DNA of 64,000 nt from Tiliqua scincoides (taxonomy: Eukaryota; Chordata; Lepidosauria; Squamata; Scincidae). The DNA is taken from positions 82,284,254 through 82,348,253 of the forward strand of contig NC_089826.1 of the NCBI RefSeq assembly GCF_035046505.1. Direction: 5' to 3'. Below the pieces are notes generated by a model, which worked only from the letters and a program-made list of their open reading frames with translations, was not told the DNA's origin and ran no database searches. Positions 39,907 through 52,134 of the stretch are shown piece after piece. Every line of letters begins with the position of its first letter. Position 1 is the stretch's first letter. The position numbers and the translations under genes were made by a program.

Positions 39907-40105
39907 CAATGGGCCCTTCTTATCCGCGAGCTCAACATCCGCAGATGTGTGGCTGGAGGGCCTTCTAAGGAGGCCAGGAAGCCATGCGTGACCTCGGGGG
40001 GGGGGGCAGACATGGCCCTCAGGTAAGTCCCCTATCTTCCCACACGGATTCAAAACTTCACAGAATTCAGTATCTGTGGGGGCTCCTGGAAAAGAGGGTC
40101 ATGTG
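39907..40105. mobile_element. Mariner/Tigger-like MITE
   Basis: TA, then CAATGGGCCCTTCTTATCCG, and at the right GAGGGTCATGTG, then TA. 'TATCCGCGAGCTCAACATCC' is the kind of end seen in Tigger derivatives. Confidence 0.6.
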
Positions 40106-40749
40106 TACTTGCTGTGGTCTGTGCTCCCCATTAACAATTTCACACACACCTCTCAGTACTTAGATCAGCCCTAAACTTCTCAGGTAACTAAAAGGGGTTA
40201 TAATAGGGGTTATGAATGTCTCTGCTGCTATGGGTTCAAAGTCAAGGTATAGCATGACAATGAATGTATATCAAGAACTCAAGGGAGTCTCTTGTGAAAA
40301 AGCAGTTGACTTGCTTAAGGTCCAATCATACTGACAGTACACCAATCGCCACTATATCCTAAACTCATCCAGCACAGTTGGGGGTTGGGGGAGAAGAAAC
40401 ACCAGACGCTTCACCATACCATACCACGCTGGTGAGGCCCTCCCAGTAATGTTGCCCTTGTTCATGAAACCCCCAACGCCATTTGTCACCCATGCAAATG
40501 GCATGTCTGATATTATCATGTCTGATATTATCATAATTTCAGTGCAATATGCAAGGAGCTGATCACAATTTACTCAGCCCCAATGCCAGAGGCCACAAAA
40601 GCACAACCAGGGCAAACCAAGCAGGGGGTGGGGGTAGATGCAGGGCCAATCAGTGGCCACCACTTGGGGGATGCCACCCACTAGCCCCCAGGACTGAACA
40701 GCACAGCAACAGTCACCCCCACCAACCATGGGCAGATATTCTGAGTGCG
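40106..40749. other. No gene recognised
   Basis: Contains a doubled ATGTCTGATATTATCAT phrase near 40,505-40,530. Otherwise unassigned. Confidence 0.4.
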
Positions 40750-40858
40750 AGAATCTGGTGTGCTCCCTGGGGCATTTGGTGGGCCACTGTGAGATACAGG
40801 AAGCTTGACTAGATGGGCCTATGGCCTGATCAAGTGGGGCTGTTCTTATGTTCTTATG
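40750..40858 (+). mobile_element. CR1/L3-like LINE 3' end
   Basis: CTGGTGTGCTCCCTGGGGCA, TTTGGTGGGCCACTGTGAGA, then CTAGATGGGCCTATGGCCTG and a TTCTTATG tail. Confidence 0.85.
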
Positions 40859-41639
40859 AGAGCAGGAGCTGAATCAAAAACCAGAGCTGCATCAAACTAA
40901 TTTCTTCATGCTCAAAACCATATTTCCCCACATAACCATTACCACTGACAAAGCTAGATATGCTCTATGAATCTTGTTTTCTAAACTCATAAACATTTGG
41001 ATGCCTTGAAGTTGTGGATTCCACAAGTTAATTCTGAATTGAGTGGGGGAAAAAAATATAGTGTGCTAGGACCACACTGCCAGCCAATGTCCCTGAGTGA
41101 CCCCATGTTCTATGGAAAGAAGAACAAAAACCCAATACAATACAAAAAGTGAGTAATATCTAGTCAAAATCAAGAAATGGTTTTCCAAAGACCGAGTGGC
41201 ACTCGAAACACTCTAAAATTCCTCAGACTTCTTGAGTGGTCACTTGCGTAGAGCTGCGACTGTCACTCTCCACAATGACAAAAAAAAGGTTAGGGGAGAA
41301 GGAGTAAACACGACTGCACTATAACAAAGCAGAGAGAAAAGTCTTACAGACCTGTTAGTTGAGCACAAGTGAAAAACATATGCCTAACTTTTGTAACATT
41401 TAGATCTCTCCGGAAAAGCACATATTATGTATGTACACTCAACACGCACACATAAGCAGTCCTGGAGTTCTCCTCCAGATAAAGGAAGCTTTGTTCGCCT
41501 GCCCAGGGGTAAGCCTCCACTGGGTCAACTCAGACCTGTACCGGTAAATGTGCTGGCACAAGTCCAAGGGGATCTGGGAAGATGGATTAGGGCTGGGATA
41601 TCGACAGTGCCGCTACCACCGATACCATCCCTTCCTTGA
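40859..41639. other. No recognisable gene or element
   Basis: The last 120 bases resemble the interior of a large GGGC-type element. The rest is unassigned. Confidence 0.35.
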
Positions 41640-41647
41640 CCTCAAAA

Positions 41648-41991
41648 CAGTGGCGTCACTAGGGTTTGTGACACCCGGTAAGGGAGGCCAGTGCATCACC
41701 CCTATGACGGACCTCCTCTCTTGCACTGGGCAGGGTAATACCCTAGGTACTGGGCATGGTGATGTACCGTCACCCCACCCCCTGCTGGTTTTTGGCTATA
41801 ACTTTTGATAGAGTAGAGATATTTCAGCATGGTTTTTTTTTCATTTCATTCTTCATGGAATTACACATCGATCTGTATTATTCAAAAATATCAATATTTT
41901 AAAAATGTTGTTAAATAGTGGTGTCACCCCCGCCCCCGTGCACATCCCCAGGTGCGGCCTGCATCCTCCACGCCCCCTAATGAAGCCACTG
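41648..41991. mobile_element. hAT-type element, CAGTGGCGTCACTAGGG family
   Basis: Starts CAGTGGCGTCACTAGGGTTT and ends AATGAAGCCACTG. TSD CCTCAAAA (41640-41647) and CTTCAAAA (41992-41999), 7 of 8. Confidence 0.82.
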
Positions 41992-42125
41992 CTTCAAAAC
42001 ACCCCTCCCTGGTCTCTGCCCCATTCTTCCCTGTCCCTGTCCTGTTCCACCCACCCCCACTTCAAAACACCCCTCCCTACCCCCTGCCCCATTCCTCCCT
42101 GCCCTTGCCCCATTCCACCCACCCC
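41992..42125 (+). repeat. Two-copy tandem repeat, about 65 bp, C-rich
   Basis: CTTCAAAACACCCCTCCC ... CCCATTCTTCCCTGTCCC ... TTCCACCCACCCCC is followed directly by a second copy with the same order of phrases. Confidence 0.7.
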
Positions 42126-42408
42126 CTGTGCTGACTTACAGGTGCCAGGGCATCTTTGGAGACTGCTGACACGTAGCCATGGCTACTCGTGACTTCTGTG
42201 ACTGTTGCACCACCAGAACGTGAGTTGTGATGGGGCAGCAGGGCCCAAAAGGATTGGTCCCATAGTCATTAGCAACTTTATGTTATTGTGCACTTTTTCC
42301 CATTGCATTAATTCCCCCCAATAAGCTTATTCTTTTGAATCTTTGTTGGCTTGGGGGCACTCACTATCTTCTTCCCTTCTGATACCAGCCTGTAGGGAAT
42401 GTCCACCA

Positions 42409-42409
42409 C

Positions 42410-42441
<32 letters not shown>
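42409..42441. repeat. (CA)n microsatellite
   Basis: A run of about 15 CA dinucleotides. Confidence 0.95.
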
Positions 42442-42445
<4 letters not shown>

Positions 42446-42514
42446 CTCTCTAGACACGAATGTTTTGGGTGCACATATGTGTACATGTGTCACCATAGCA
42501 TCAGTGGAAACAAA

Positions 42515-42688
42515 GGGCCCAATCCTATTTTCCAGTGCCAGTGCAGCTGTGCCAATGGGGTGTGCACTGCATCCAGTGGTGGGGAGGCAATCCCAGAGGC
42601 CTCCTCAAGGTAAGGGATCATTTGGTTCCTTACCTTGGGGCTGCATTGCGGCTGCACCGGTGCTGGAAAGTTGGATAGGATTAGGCCC
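42515..42688 (+). mobile_element. GGGC-type MITE, 174 bp
   Basis: GGGCCCAATCCTATTTTCC at the left, GTTGGATAGGATTAGGCCC at the right, TSD AAA at 42512-42514 and 42689-42691. Interior as in 16709. Confidence 0.87.
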
Positions 42689-42691
42689 AAA

Positions 42692-43830
42692 TTTGTCTCA
42701 TTGATTTTAATGGTGCTTAGTCATAACTAACTTTCTTTGGATACAATAATATATATCTAAAAACTGCAACAAGGTAAAATGATGCCTTCTTCAGATGGCA
42801 ACAAATAAAGTTCTTAAATGATAATATGAATTTAGATAAATTCAAATGCAATTCTACAATCATTCCGACCATCAGAACAGCAGCCATACTCTTAAAAGTT
42901 AAAATGGGTACATTTTTGATTACAGCAAAAACAGCAAAGGGTCTTATGGTGGTATTGTAAAGACTAAAAGATGAATGGTGACCCACACATAAGAGCTAGT
43001 CTATAAAAAACTTCTGGCACCGTAAATCTATTCCTCTCTAAGATGCCACCTGGTTCTTTATGGTCTACCTTCACTAGACTATGAATCCTAAGCAGAGATT
43101 CATCCTGGTCAAGTGAGCAAAGGCATTGTAAAAAAAGAACTCAACATAATGAAGAGTTGTCTCATTAAGGTATTGATTTCCCATTAGTTCTCACTCTCCA
43201 TCCATTTTAAGACCATGGAATAAAATGAGAGTGGACAGTTCTTCTGGAAACTGTTTTTAGCTCTGACTGAGGGTGTTGATGGTGGCAGCCACCATCTTTT
43301 CATACGAACCTTGAGGCAGCAGCAATCAGAATTACCCACTATTGCTGTCTTCTTTGCCTTCACCATTGTCTTTGTCTTCACTATTTCTTTGTCTTCAAAA
43401 CTTCCTAGATCCCTCTTATACACAAGGCAGGAAATGCTATGTCATGGTGTCTCAGAGCCTCAGAGAAAACACAGAAATTAATGCTTCATGCCCTCACTTT
43501 GGTATCTTCTGCTTAGGAAGGATAAGAAGGATGAATCACCAAACATTACCCAGAAACAGTAGGGACAGTGAACAGCACTATCACTAAGTGAGGAACCTTT
43601 CAGCCCTTTTAGGGTGCCCACCAGTTTCTGAATCTCCCCCCGACCTTGCATCTTGAAAACACCATGGTGAATTTAGAAGGGGGCATTTTGGCTCAACATG
43701 GGCAACCCAATCCTAATGAACCCCCTGCCCCCATGCAGATGCAAAGGAACAAACATGGCTTGTGCTGCATCCTGTGGGGGAATTTTGCACGCTTGAGATC
43801 TCCTTGAGGTAATTTGGGTAGATCCCAGCA
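42692..43830. other. No recognisable gene or element
   Basis: Mostly AT-rich, non-coding. 43,690-43,830 resembles the middle of a GGGC-type element. Confidence 0.35.
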
Positions 43831-43977
43831 ACTGTTACCCTGCACATACCCGATCTCATCTGATCTTGGAAGCTAAGCAGGGTCAGGCCTGGTTAGTACT
43901 TGGATGGGAGACCGCCTGGGAATACCGGGTGCTGTAGGCTTATACCATAGTCTTTCGAGACTGAAGGTTGCCAACCA
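43831..43977 (+). mobile_element. 5S-rRNA-derived SINE with LINE-type tail (147 bp)
   Basis: Full length, plus strand. Internal promoter boxes are intact (AAGCTAAGCAGGGTCAGGCC, TTGGATGGGAGACCG). Tail AGTCTTTCGAGACT with the TTCG loop. Confidence 0.93.
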
Positions 43978-45639
43978 AGTTGTGTAACTTAATCAGTTTA
44001 GCACACTTGCTTAAGCAGTGTTGAAGTCTCATAATACAGGCTAACAACAATTAATACCTAGATACACAGAGATACCCATCAACATGTGACTAGCCCCGAA
44101 GGAATGAAATCAGTGAGATCAACTAATTCCTAGTCATTATACAAGATCAACCCAAGAAAGTTTCAGCTAATGGAAAGAAAACAATTCCTTACTAAATAAA
44201 ACGTTAAAAAAAGAAAGACCATGTTTTATTTAAAACTTTGCACCTTCCCTGCATTTAATAAACACAATTTTTTTCCAGAGTTGTCAAGCTGCACAAATGC
44301 AATGTATCAAAATAAACATTTTAGGCATAAGGACACTCCTACGTAGCCAGCTTTGTTGAAATTTAGAGAACCCCCAAACAGATGAAAAAATGTTCTAAAA
44401 TAGCATGTATTAAAAAAAAACAACACACACACACACATGTTGAATTTCAGACCGGATTATAGTACACAAATAGTTCACAGCAACGGCTTTCTGGTATTCA
44501 ACATACCTTTGGAAAATAAATATCTTTTAATAATGTCTAACAAGTGGCCCCCAAACTCACCTTAGCTGCCGTACCCTTCACACTCAGAGGGGTTGCATGT
44601 GGCCTCTTCTCCTCAGCTCACTGGGCCAAGATGGTGTGAGATTTTATGTGATCTTGGCCCGGCAGGCCAGGAAGAAGAGGCCACACGCAACATTGATGTA
44701 ATAACCAAGGAGCATCTTTGTCATCAACAAGCACATTTCCAGATCACCCGAGCAATGCATTTGGTCAGCGTACTTGTGTTCCAATGCCTGCACAACACCA
44801 CCTTTTTCATGGTTGGATGCAGGTAATGAGTTCCTTTCACAAATTACAGGTCCATCTGTCCCCGTATGTATTCACTGGGGATACATTCTCCACTCCTCCA
44901 CCAAATACAGAAACTGTGGATAAAAGGGAATGTAGCAGCGCAAGATGCTGCTTTGGGGAGCTCCCAAGGCTTTTGGGGGCCTTGGTGCTTGGTGGGAGAC
45001 ACACAAGACACACACACACATCTTATGGCCTGATGGAGAGTTTTAAAGCAGAAGCACTCTGAGGGTTTGAAAGTTAGAACTTGAGGCAGCAAAGAGTTAT
45101 AGCAATGAATAAAACAACAGACATGTATAGAAGCGAGATGCAGAAGGAAGGCCAGATGCAGAAGGAAAGCTTCTGGGATTCAGCCTTCTCTGGCTTTTAT
45201 TCCCTCTCAAACAATACACAACAGGCTGGGGTTTTCCATTCTCTGATCTTGTTTACAATACTAAACCATGAGTCAGAAGTCTGCGTAATAGGGAAATTTA
45301 TAAGAAGATGCTGAGATTCACACTGGCTAGCCGGCTCTCTAGCTTAACCACAATCCACATTCCTAGATATGATTTCTCCATAACATCTTCAAGGCTAGCT
45401 CTTTCTATAACCTTCTACTATTTTCCAGAGCACTGGCTTTTCAACACTCAACATATCAACAAAGCGTGTGCGCAGTCGCAGGTGTGCCTGCCAGATTGCC
45501 AAATATGCAAAGACATCTCAAAGCTCAGCGCCTGTACATTGCTACAAGGGAACCCATTGAAAAGTAGTTCAAACATTCCCCCATCATGCAAATGACTTGT
45601 CTACTTTTGATTCCAGCATTCCTGTCATTGTTCCTGTCT
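43978..45639. other. No recognisable gene or element
   Basis: About 1.7 kb without clear repeat ends. A short CA run at 44,420 and at 45,005. Open frames of 95-114 codons show no family resemblance. Confidence 0.35.
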
Positions 45640-45965
45640 GTGATAGTTCAGGAGGGAGATCTTGGGGTGGTGGTGGACAGGTCGATGAAAGTGTCGACCC
45701 AATGTACGGCAGCAGTAAAGAAGGCCAATTCTATGCTTGGGATCACTAGAAAAGATATTGAAAACAAAACAGCTAATATTATAATGCAAATCAATGGTAG
45801 TACAAATCAATGGAAAGGCCACACCTGTAGTATTGCATCCACTTCTGGTCGCCACATCTCAAGGAGGATATAGTGGAAAAGGTGCAGAGGAGAGCAGCTG
45901 AAATGATTACTGGGCTGAGGCACCTCTCTTACAAAGAAAGACTACTGGAGCTCTTCAGCCTAGAA

Positions 45966-46417
45966 CAGGGGTGCCCAAACCCCAGCCCTGGGGCCACTTG
46001 CAGCCCTTGAGGACTCCCAATGCAGCATTCAGGGAGCCCTCAGTCTCCAATGAGCCTCTGAGCATCTGGAGATTTGGTGGAGCCCGCACTGGCCTGACGC
46101 AACTGCTCTCAGCGTGAGGGCGACTGTTTAACCTCTCGTGTGAGCTGCGGGATGAGGGCTTCCCCCACTGCTTGCTGTTTCACGTCTGTGATGCAGTAGC
46201 AGCAGCAAAGGAAAGGCCAGCCTTGCTTTGTGCAAGGCCTTTTATAGGCCTTGAGCTATTGCAAGACCTTCATTCGTTCATATAAGTTCATCTTTAATAT
46301 ATTCATTTATGTAAACTTATGTAGATTTGAAATGCAAATTAATTCTTTTTCCCCCATCCCCCGACACAGTATCAGAGAGATGATGTGGCCCTCCTGCCAA
46401 AAACTTTGGACACCCTG
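45966..46417. mobile_element. hAT-type element inserted in the CR1-like LINE
   Basis: Starts CAGGGGTGCCCAAACC, ends CTTTGGACACCCTG. TSD GCCTAGAA (45958-45965) and GTCTAGAA (46418-46425), 7 of 8. The LINE coding sequence resumes directly after it, so the order of insertion is unambiguous. Confidence 0.92.
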
Positions 46418-46432
46418 GTCTAGAAAAACAGA

Positions 46433-46678
46433 ATGGATGGAGATAATAGGGGGGTGTTCTTTTCCCTCTCACACAGCACCAGAACCAGGGGACATCCACT
46501 AAAATTGAGTGTTGGGAGAGTTAGAACAGACAAAAGAAAATATTTATTTACCCAGTGTGCAATTAGCCTGTGGAATTCCTTGCCACAGGATGGAGTGATG
46601 GCATCTGCCCTGGATGCCTTTAAAAGGGGATTGAACAAATTTCTGGAGGAAACGTCCATCACAGGTTACAGGCTGTGA
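46433..46678 (+). pseudogene. CR1-type reverse transcriptase C-terminus (fragment)
   Basis: About 80 residues matching the C-terminal end of the CR1-like product at 33420-33903: SHSTRTRGHPLKLSVGRVRT, DKRKYLFTQCAISLWNSLPQ and ALDAFKRGLNKFLEETSITG. It lies downstream of the catalytic core and follows the hAT insertion. The frame is intact over this piece only. Confidence 0.8.
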
Positions 46679-46875
46679 TGGCTATGTGCAACCTCCTGAT
46701 TTTAGAGATAGGCTACCACAGAATGCCAGATGCAGAGGACACTGAGAGGCAGGTCTCTTGTTGTCTTGTTTGCTCTTTGAGGCATTTGGTGGGCCACTGT
46801 GAGATACAGGAAGCTGGACTAGATAGGCCTTTGGCCTGATCCAGCAGGACTAATCATGTTCCTATGTTCTTATGT

Positions 46876-47910
46876 GACTCTAAGCTCTTTGAACTCAATG
46901 AAAAATGCCTGCTAAGTTGTGGGGGGTTGCATGGAGGCATAGGAGGTCCTCTAGGGGTCCTGATATGTGGGTCCAGAACTCACAGTGCATGAAATCCATG
47001 AGTTCAGAATTTGCAACTAAAGAGGATCCACTGTACTCCCAAACACTCCCATTGTTTCCTTCATTTTGCTACTTCTTATAACTTTGACTTTTATTTCTCT
47101 ACGTTGCGGGGGGGTGGAGGGAGAAGTCTATATATCCTGTAATGACCTTGTTGCTTTGACACTAATTCAATGAAAAGAGCTTCCAGCACTGAAAAGCAAC
47201 ACAAAATGTCAAGAAACCATGGATCTGTTGATGCAGAATTAAGGCATCGGCTCCTGCTTAGAGAAACATCAGATTTAAATTGACTTCAACAAGTAGTAAA
47301 CACTCCTGACAAGTGAGATATTTCTTACGTTCCATTCCTTCAAGGGTTTTAAAGGAAGACAAATGTGGGCTGTTTCAGAGGAGTTCAAACACAGGGCACA
47401 GTGCTAAAATGAGGGCAGACAGTAACTGATGCACACTCTCCTCTCAAGTAAACTAGACTCCAGGCAAGCCAAATTCTCTTGGTTATTTAGAAAACGAATC
47501 CCATTGAGAATTCCATCTGGAAAAAAAACGCCTGCCAAAATAAAGCAAGCAGCTTACGTCTTGTACTGTGTTACTTTTTTTTATCTACGCTGAATTTTGA
47601 AGCAGCGGGATAAAGTCTTGTCTAGGCAAGATGTTCCCATCACATCTTAGTGCCAATTTGAGACCTTCCGAATGTGCATCCCGCTTGCCTGGTCAATGCT
47701 ACCCAATGCCTTCGCTCTGTACCGATCCAGTGTGGAAGGTCACCGTTTTTAACTCTCTCAAGTAAATTCAATATCAAGACAAGAATTTTTTTTTCTCTGC
47801 TTTTCCTTTTTCAAAAAGATATGTTTGTGACATTTTGTTTGTCCTGATTCACGTGTGCTTAAATAACCGAAATCAGTCCCAAGGGTCACCAAGATGAAAT
47901 TAAGGCAATT
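46876..47910. other. No recognisable gene or element
   Basis: Around 1 kb of single-copy-looking DNA. 46,960-47,035 is a fragment of a mariner-like end (AGTTCAGAATTTGC ... GAGGATCCACTGTA). Confidence 0.35.
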
Positions 47911-47913
47911 TAC

Positions 47914-48560
47914 AGCACAATCCTAACTTACCGTAAAGCACACTTGCACCTACTCAGGAGTTGGCAGTGGTGGCACAAAGACATGCACACTTCTGGGTAT
48001 GGCCCAATCCTACCCTCCTCCCCCACTGGCATAATTAGCGTTGCACTAGCGGAGACCGCTTTATGGCAATTGCAAAGCAGCCTCTGCTGACATGTATAGC
48101 AAGCCCGCTGACGGGGAGGCTGGGGCAGTGCCCCACGTGTTGGTGGACCCACAGAGACCCGCTGTAAAAAATTAAGCCTATTCAGAGGGTTGGAAGGAGG
48201 CAGAGAAGGAATTGAATGGGGCGAGATGGAAGGAACAGGGAGGGGTGGTCAGAATGCAGTAGTGATGGGGTGGAGAGGAGGGCAGATCAGGACCAGTAGG
48301 GGGGCAGGTTTGGTGGTGACAATACATACCAAATCCTGACACCCTTCCCAGGCTTGAACCCACTTCCTGGGTCAACGCGGACTTGTGCCAGTGATTGAGC
48401 TGGCGCAGGTCCAAGTTGACCCTTAATGACTCCCAGGGCTTACCCCGGGGCAAGGGGACAAATGTCTCCTTACCCTGAGAAGACCTCCAGCAGCCAAAAA
48501 TCCCCTGCAGGATACAGTGTTAGCCGCCCCAGTGCAGCTGCATCGCCAGGCAGGGATTTA
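47914..48560. mobile_element. Compound of degraded large GGGC-type elements
   Basis: CAGCACAATCCTAACTTACC at 47,914 with TAAAGCACACTTGCACCTAC, then a second start GGCCCAATCCTACCCTCC at 48,002, and a G-rich middle resembling 38132. Probably one element nested in or joined to another. Boundaries are approximate. Confidence 0.5.
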
Positions 48561-48734
48561 GGGCCAAATCCTCTCCAACATTCCAGCCCTGGTGTAGCTG
48601 TGCCAGTGGAGCTTGCATTGCATCCTGTGCTGGAAGTGTAGTTATAGTGACCTGCACAAGGGAACATTTGTTCCCTTGCCTAGGGGCTACATCACAGCTG
48701 CACCAGGGCTGAAAAGTTGGATAGGATTGGGCCC
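48561..48734 (-). mobile_element. GGGC-type MITE, 174 bp
   Basis: GGGCCAAATCCTCTCCAAC and GTTGGATAGGATTGGGCCC, TSD TTA at 48558-48560 and 48735-48737. Confidence 0.87.
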
Positions 48735-48737
48735 TTA

Positions 48738-49990
48738 GATAGGATTGGGTTGCCCATCAACTGGCCAGAATTCCTTCTATATCCATATTCAACTGTAACA
48801 GTGACCAGTTTTGTCAATATCAGCAGTAACTTCTCTGTGCTTTGCTGATATCCTTAAAGGTGATCTGAGTGAATTATTCAAGCAATATTCCTTTAGCATT
48901 GGTGGGAAAAGTTGGGTGATAGTCTATATATACACTGGTTGTGCCGTAATAAAGCATCAGTAACTGACTGGAGCTGAACTTGGTCAGTCATATATAGTGC
49001 TTCAATGGCCGGTGATAAACCTGTTCTACAATGCCTTTTCTACGCAACCTCATACAATGTGTCATCCTATATGACAGATTTGCACAATGATTGTTCTGGC
49101 TTAGATTGGTTTAATAGCCCAAGTTTTATTTAATCTACGTACTCCAAATGCTTTCATGTTTCAAAATGGCCCACATCAGATTTATGAGAATCATAAATGC
49201 ATCATGTAAAAGAATAATTAAGTGGCCATCTTTGTGCCAATATTTAAAGTGCTGTTATTAGGTGATGAAATTTAATGTGCGAGTGTGGCAGGCATTTGGT
49301 GAAGAAAATGTCATCTCAGTTTTACTACAATAAAATTTTTTTAAAAAACATGATTAAGCTTTCACTTATATTTGGACTACCAGCCTTTGAAATGCAGGCG
49401 AATTATGTAATCATATCCACTTGGGGGGGGGGCATCTTCCTATCGGTGAGAACAGAATAAAAATTAGTTCTGAGCTAGACATTCTCTGAGTTTAATTTTC
49501 ACCTTGAAATTATTGCTTTCGGGAGAGCTGAACCCCTTGAAAACCCCCTGGATTCTAATTCTTCTCATGGCTATTTCCAGCCATTCTTTTCTCTCTCGGT
49601 TGCTGCTCCAATGGCTGGTTTCTCTATGCTTCCTTGAGTGATTCCAGTCAATCAACCATCCTACACTGAATGTGGTGATGTTATGATGCTATATAGCCAG
49701 TCAGGCTTAGCCATCTGCTGTCATGACTGAAGGGAAATTGTTGGTCTCTGCTGTCTTGTTGAAATATTTTATTTGCTCTCTGATTGCAATGCCCTCTTGA
49801 GTTGCCTGTTCTTTTTTTTTTAAAAGAATCCCAGGTCCTGACCATCACCACATTTGTGGAAAGCAATTCTAGAACTGAATATTGCATTGCAGAAAAAGAT
49901 GCTAAAACAGCATTAAAATCCAGAGCTACTTGATTGTGGCAGCAGATGTGGTTATCCCCCCCCCCCATTTATGCTGGACTACATCTGGGT
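48738..49990. other. No recognisable gene or element
   Basis: About 1.25 kb of AT-rich non-coding DNA. No transposon ends seen. Confidence 0.4.
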
Positions 49991-49994
49991 TTAA

Positions 49995-50477
49995 CAGAGG
50001 TTGCTGGTCTGGAGGTTGAGCTGTTGTACTGCCCAAGAGCTAAGCAGGATCAACTCAGGTTGTGCCCTTGGAGGGGAGATGTGAAGCCAAGCTGATAAAG
50101 TGTAATAACCTGTTGTGAGAGGACAAAATCACTGATGAGCCACTTGTAGGGAGAGAGCAGACTAGTTTGGAGAGGTCAGTCAGCAAGAATAGTTAAGACC
50201 TTGAAAACCTGCCTGGGCTTGATTGGCAGTTGCCTGCCAAAGCTTGATCGCTCACAGCCAGAAAAAGAGAACTGGAGGCCAGAAGTGAGACCAAGCCAGG
50301 AAGATCCATCTGAAATGCTGTTAGTTTTTGAAAGCGAGAACCTCTATGATTGTAAAAATCCCCTTGAGGGATTTAGAAATGCCTGCCTATGTAAACCGCC
50401 TTGAATAAAGTCAGAGGAGTAATCCGATGACCAGAAAGGCGGTATATAAATACCTAGTTGTTGTTGTTGTTGTTGTA
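49995..50477 (+). mobile_element. Possible second SINE-like family with (GTT)n tail
   Basis: The head GAGCTAAGCAGGATCAACTC followed by CTTGGAGGGGAGATGTGAAG is a weak but ordered match to the 5S rRNA A and C boxes. The end TAAACCGCCTTGAATAAAG, AAAGGCGGTATATAAATACC then (GTT)6 is a typical squamate LINE/SINE 3' end. The roughly 280 bases between match nothing I know. The tail differs from the 147-bp 5S SINE, so a different LINE partner is implied. Confidence 0.45.
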
Positions 50478-51066
50478 AAGGAAGACATTTGGTGACTGAG
50501 GGTTCTATGAGTTCCTCTCATTGAATAATGTTGTACACACCCCACTGAAAGATGGTGGTTTAAGATTCACTTGGGTATGTAATTTGCCTTGCATGCTATG
50601 TAAAAACAAACAAACAAATTCAATCCAGTTATGACTTGGGCCTGCTTGAGATTATTTTGCACCCCAGTCCTATTGGGCTAATCCACTGGCAAATCAAGCA
50701 TCATCAGAGAGGCTGGAGTGGCCCCAAGCATGGTGATGGCTCACTGACCCAAGTAATCTGGTGGGGGAGGTAGGACAGGGCGGGGGAGGGCAAAATGGAT
50801 GCTAGGCAGAATGGGTTGGTGATGGGGACTGGTAGGAGGGCAGATCAGGTCTAGGAAGGGTGTAGGTTTGGTGGAAGCCACATCTTCTGAATCCAAACCA
50901 TACACTTAATTTGTAAAATAAGTACTGCAAAACGAGGTTCAACAACTCTTACTCTTGCCTCCCGTAGTCCCCACCTACATAGAGATTTGGAAGTTCGGAT
51001 ACCCTTTCCAGATCAATGTGCCCTTCTTACTGTTCAAAACAGGGCAGTAAAATGGTAACATGGCAC
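50478..51066. other. Mostly unassigned; GGGC-element-like near 50,650-50,890
   Basis: ATTGGGCTAATCCACTGGCA and the G-rich stretch GGGGGAGGTAGGACAGGGCG resemble the large GGGC-type elements. No gene. Confidence 0.35.
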
Positions 51067-51292
51067 CTGGGATTTCCAACCTTTTTCATCTCATGGTACT
51101 TGGACAAGGAGGTAAAATTGTCAAGGCACTCCATCAGTTTTTTGACAATTGACAAAGCACACCATGCTGCTGGTGGGGGGGCTCACATCCCCCAATGGCC
51201 CTATTAATAAATGACCTCCAAACTCCCACAGCACACCCGTGGACCATTCGTGGCAAACCAATGTGTTGTGGCACACTAGATGAAAATGGCTG
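51067..51292. mobile_element. hAT-type element, 'GTGTGCC' family (inverse of 18873)
   Basis: TTTCCAACCTTTTTCATCTC, AAATTGTCAAGGCACTCCATC, GGTGGGGGGGCTCACATCCC and AGATGAAAATGGCTG follow the order of 18873-19101 read on the other strand. The exact ends are uncertain. Confidence 0.65.
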
Positions 51293-52123
51293 AACTGCAC
51301 AGATTTCCACTCTCCATACACACCTGGCTCTCTCTGGCTGAGTCAGCAGTATTGAAGGTGAGTCAGCTGTCGTACGGAGCAGGCAAGATTGGGGTAATCT
51401 TACTCTCTTCATTTTGATATACTTCAACATGCAAGCAACTCTTCCCCGTGATGCTCCATTGACTTCAATGGCATATGTGGCAGAAATAATGCAATCAGGC
51501 TGACGCATCAACGCCATCATGTCTCCAGTGCTTCGCTTATGCTAGCAAAATACTTATAACTTAAATGCAGCAGTTATAGGCAAGGACCCTTTGAGTTAAA
51601 AGACATATCGCACCCCCATATGCAACCTTGTCAGCGTAGGCAGGACTAGTGACAGAACTGCGGGGCAAATTTTACTTGTACTCTTAAAAATGACCCAAAG
51701 TGCAGTGTTTTGCTTTTTGCTACAGAAGGCAAGAATTACAACAATGATATGGAAGAAAATCCAGTCTTGCTGACTTCACTTGCTTATGCATAGACCTGCA
51801 TAGGATTGGGCTGTATATAATATTTTTATTTACTTCCCTATAGGCCACCTGGCCTCTAATACATCTCCAGAGTCTGATGCCAGCTCTTTAGCACGGGGGT
51901 GTCAAAAATAAGGCCTGTGGGCTGAATGGTGCCCCCTGAAGCAATTTATCCCACCCCTGTTATAACTGGGCTCTCCCAGCTTGAAAACTGGGCTCAGTTT
52001 CAAAAACCGATCCCCTTGAAAAGATGATCAAGATTTGCATATTTTCCTCTTCTGTCATTTGCAGCTAATGAGTCTATTCAAGAACAAAGTTCTTTCTAGC
52101 CATCATCTGCTTAATGATGTCAA
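51293..52123. other. No recognisable gene or element
   Basis: Non-coding. The first 160 bases carry short GCTGACTCA/TGAGTCAGC pieces. Confidence 0.4.
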
Positions 52124-52134
52124 CTTTCTGCTTC

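Larger units (their letters stand above)
45640..46875 (+). mobile_element. CR1/L3-like LINE split by a hAT
   Basis: 45,640-45,957 and 46,426-46,875 are two parts of one LINE. The first gives a diverged reverse-transcriptase tail (QEGDLGVVVDRSMKVSTQC, VKKANSMLGIT, then HTCSIASTSGRH in a damaged stretch). The second gives FSLSHSTRTRGHPLKLSVGR, FTQCAISLWNSLPQDGV and the end FLEETSITGY, then the standard 3' untranslated block and a TTCTTATG tail. Several frame breaks in the first part show that it is dead. Confidence 0.87.
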
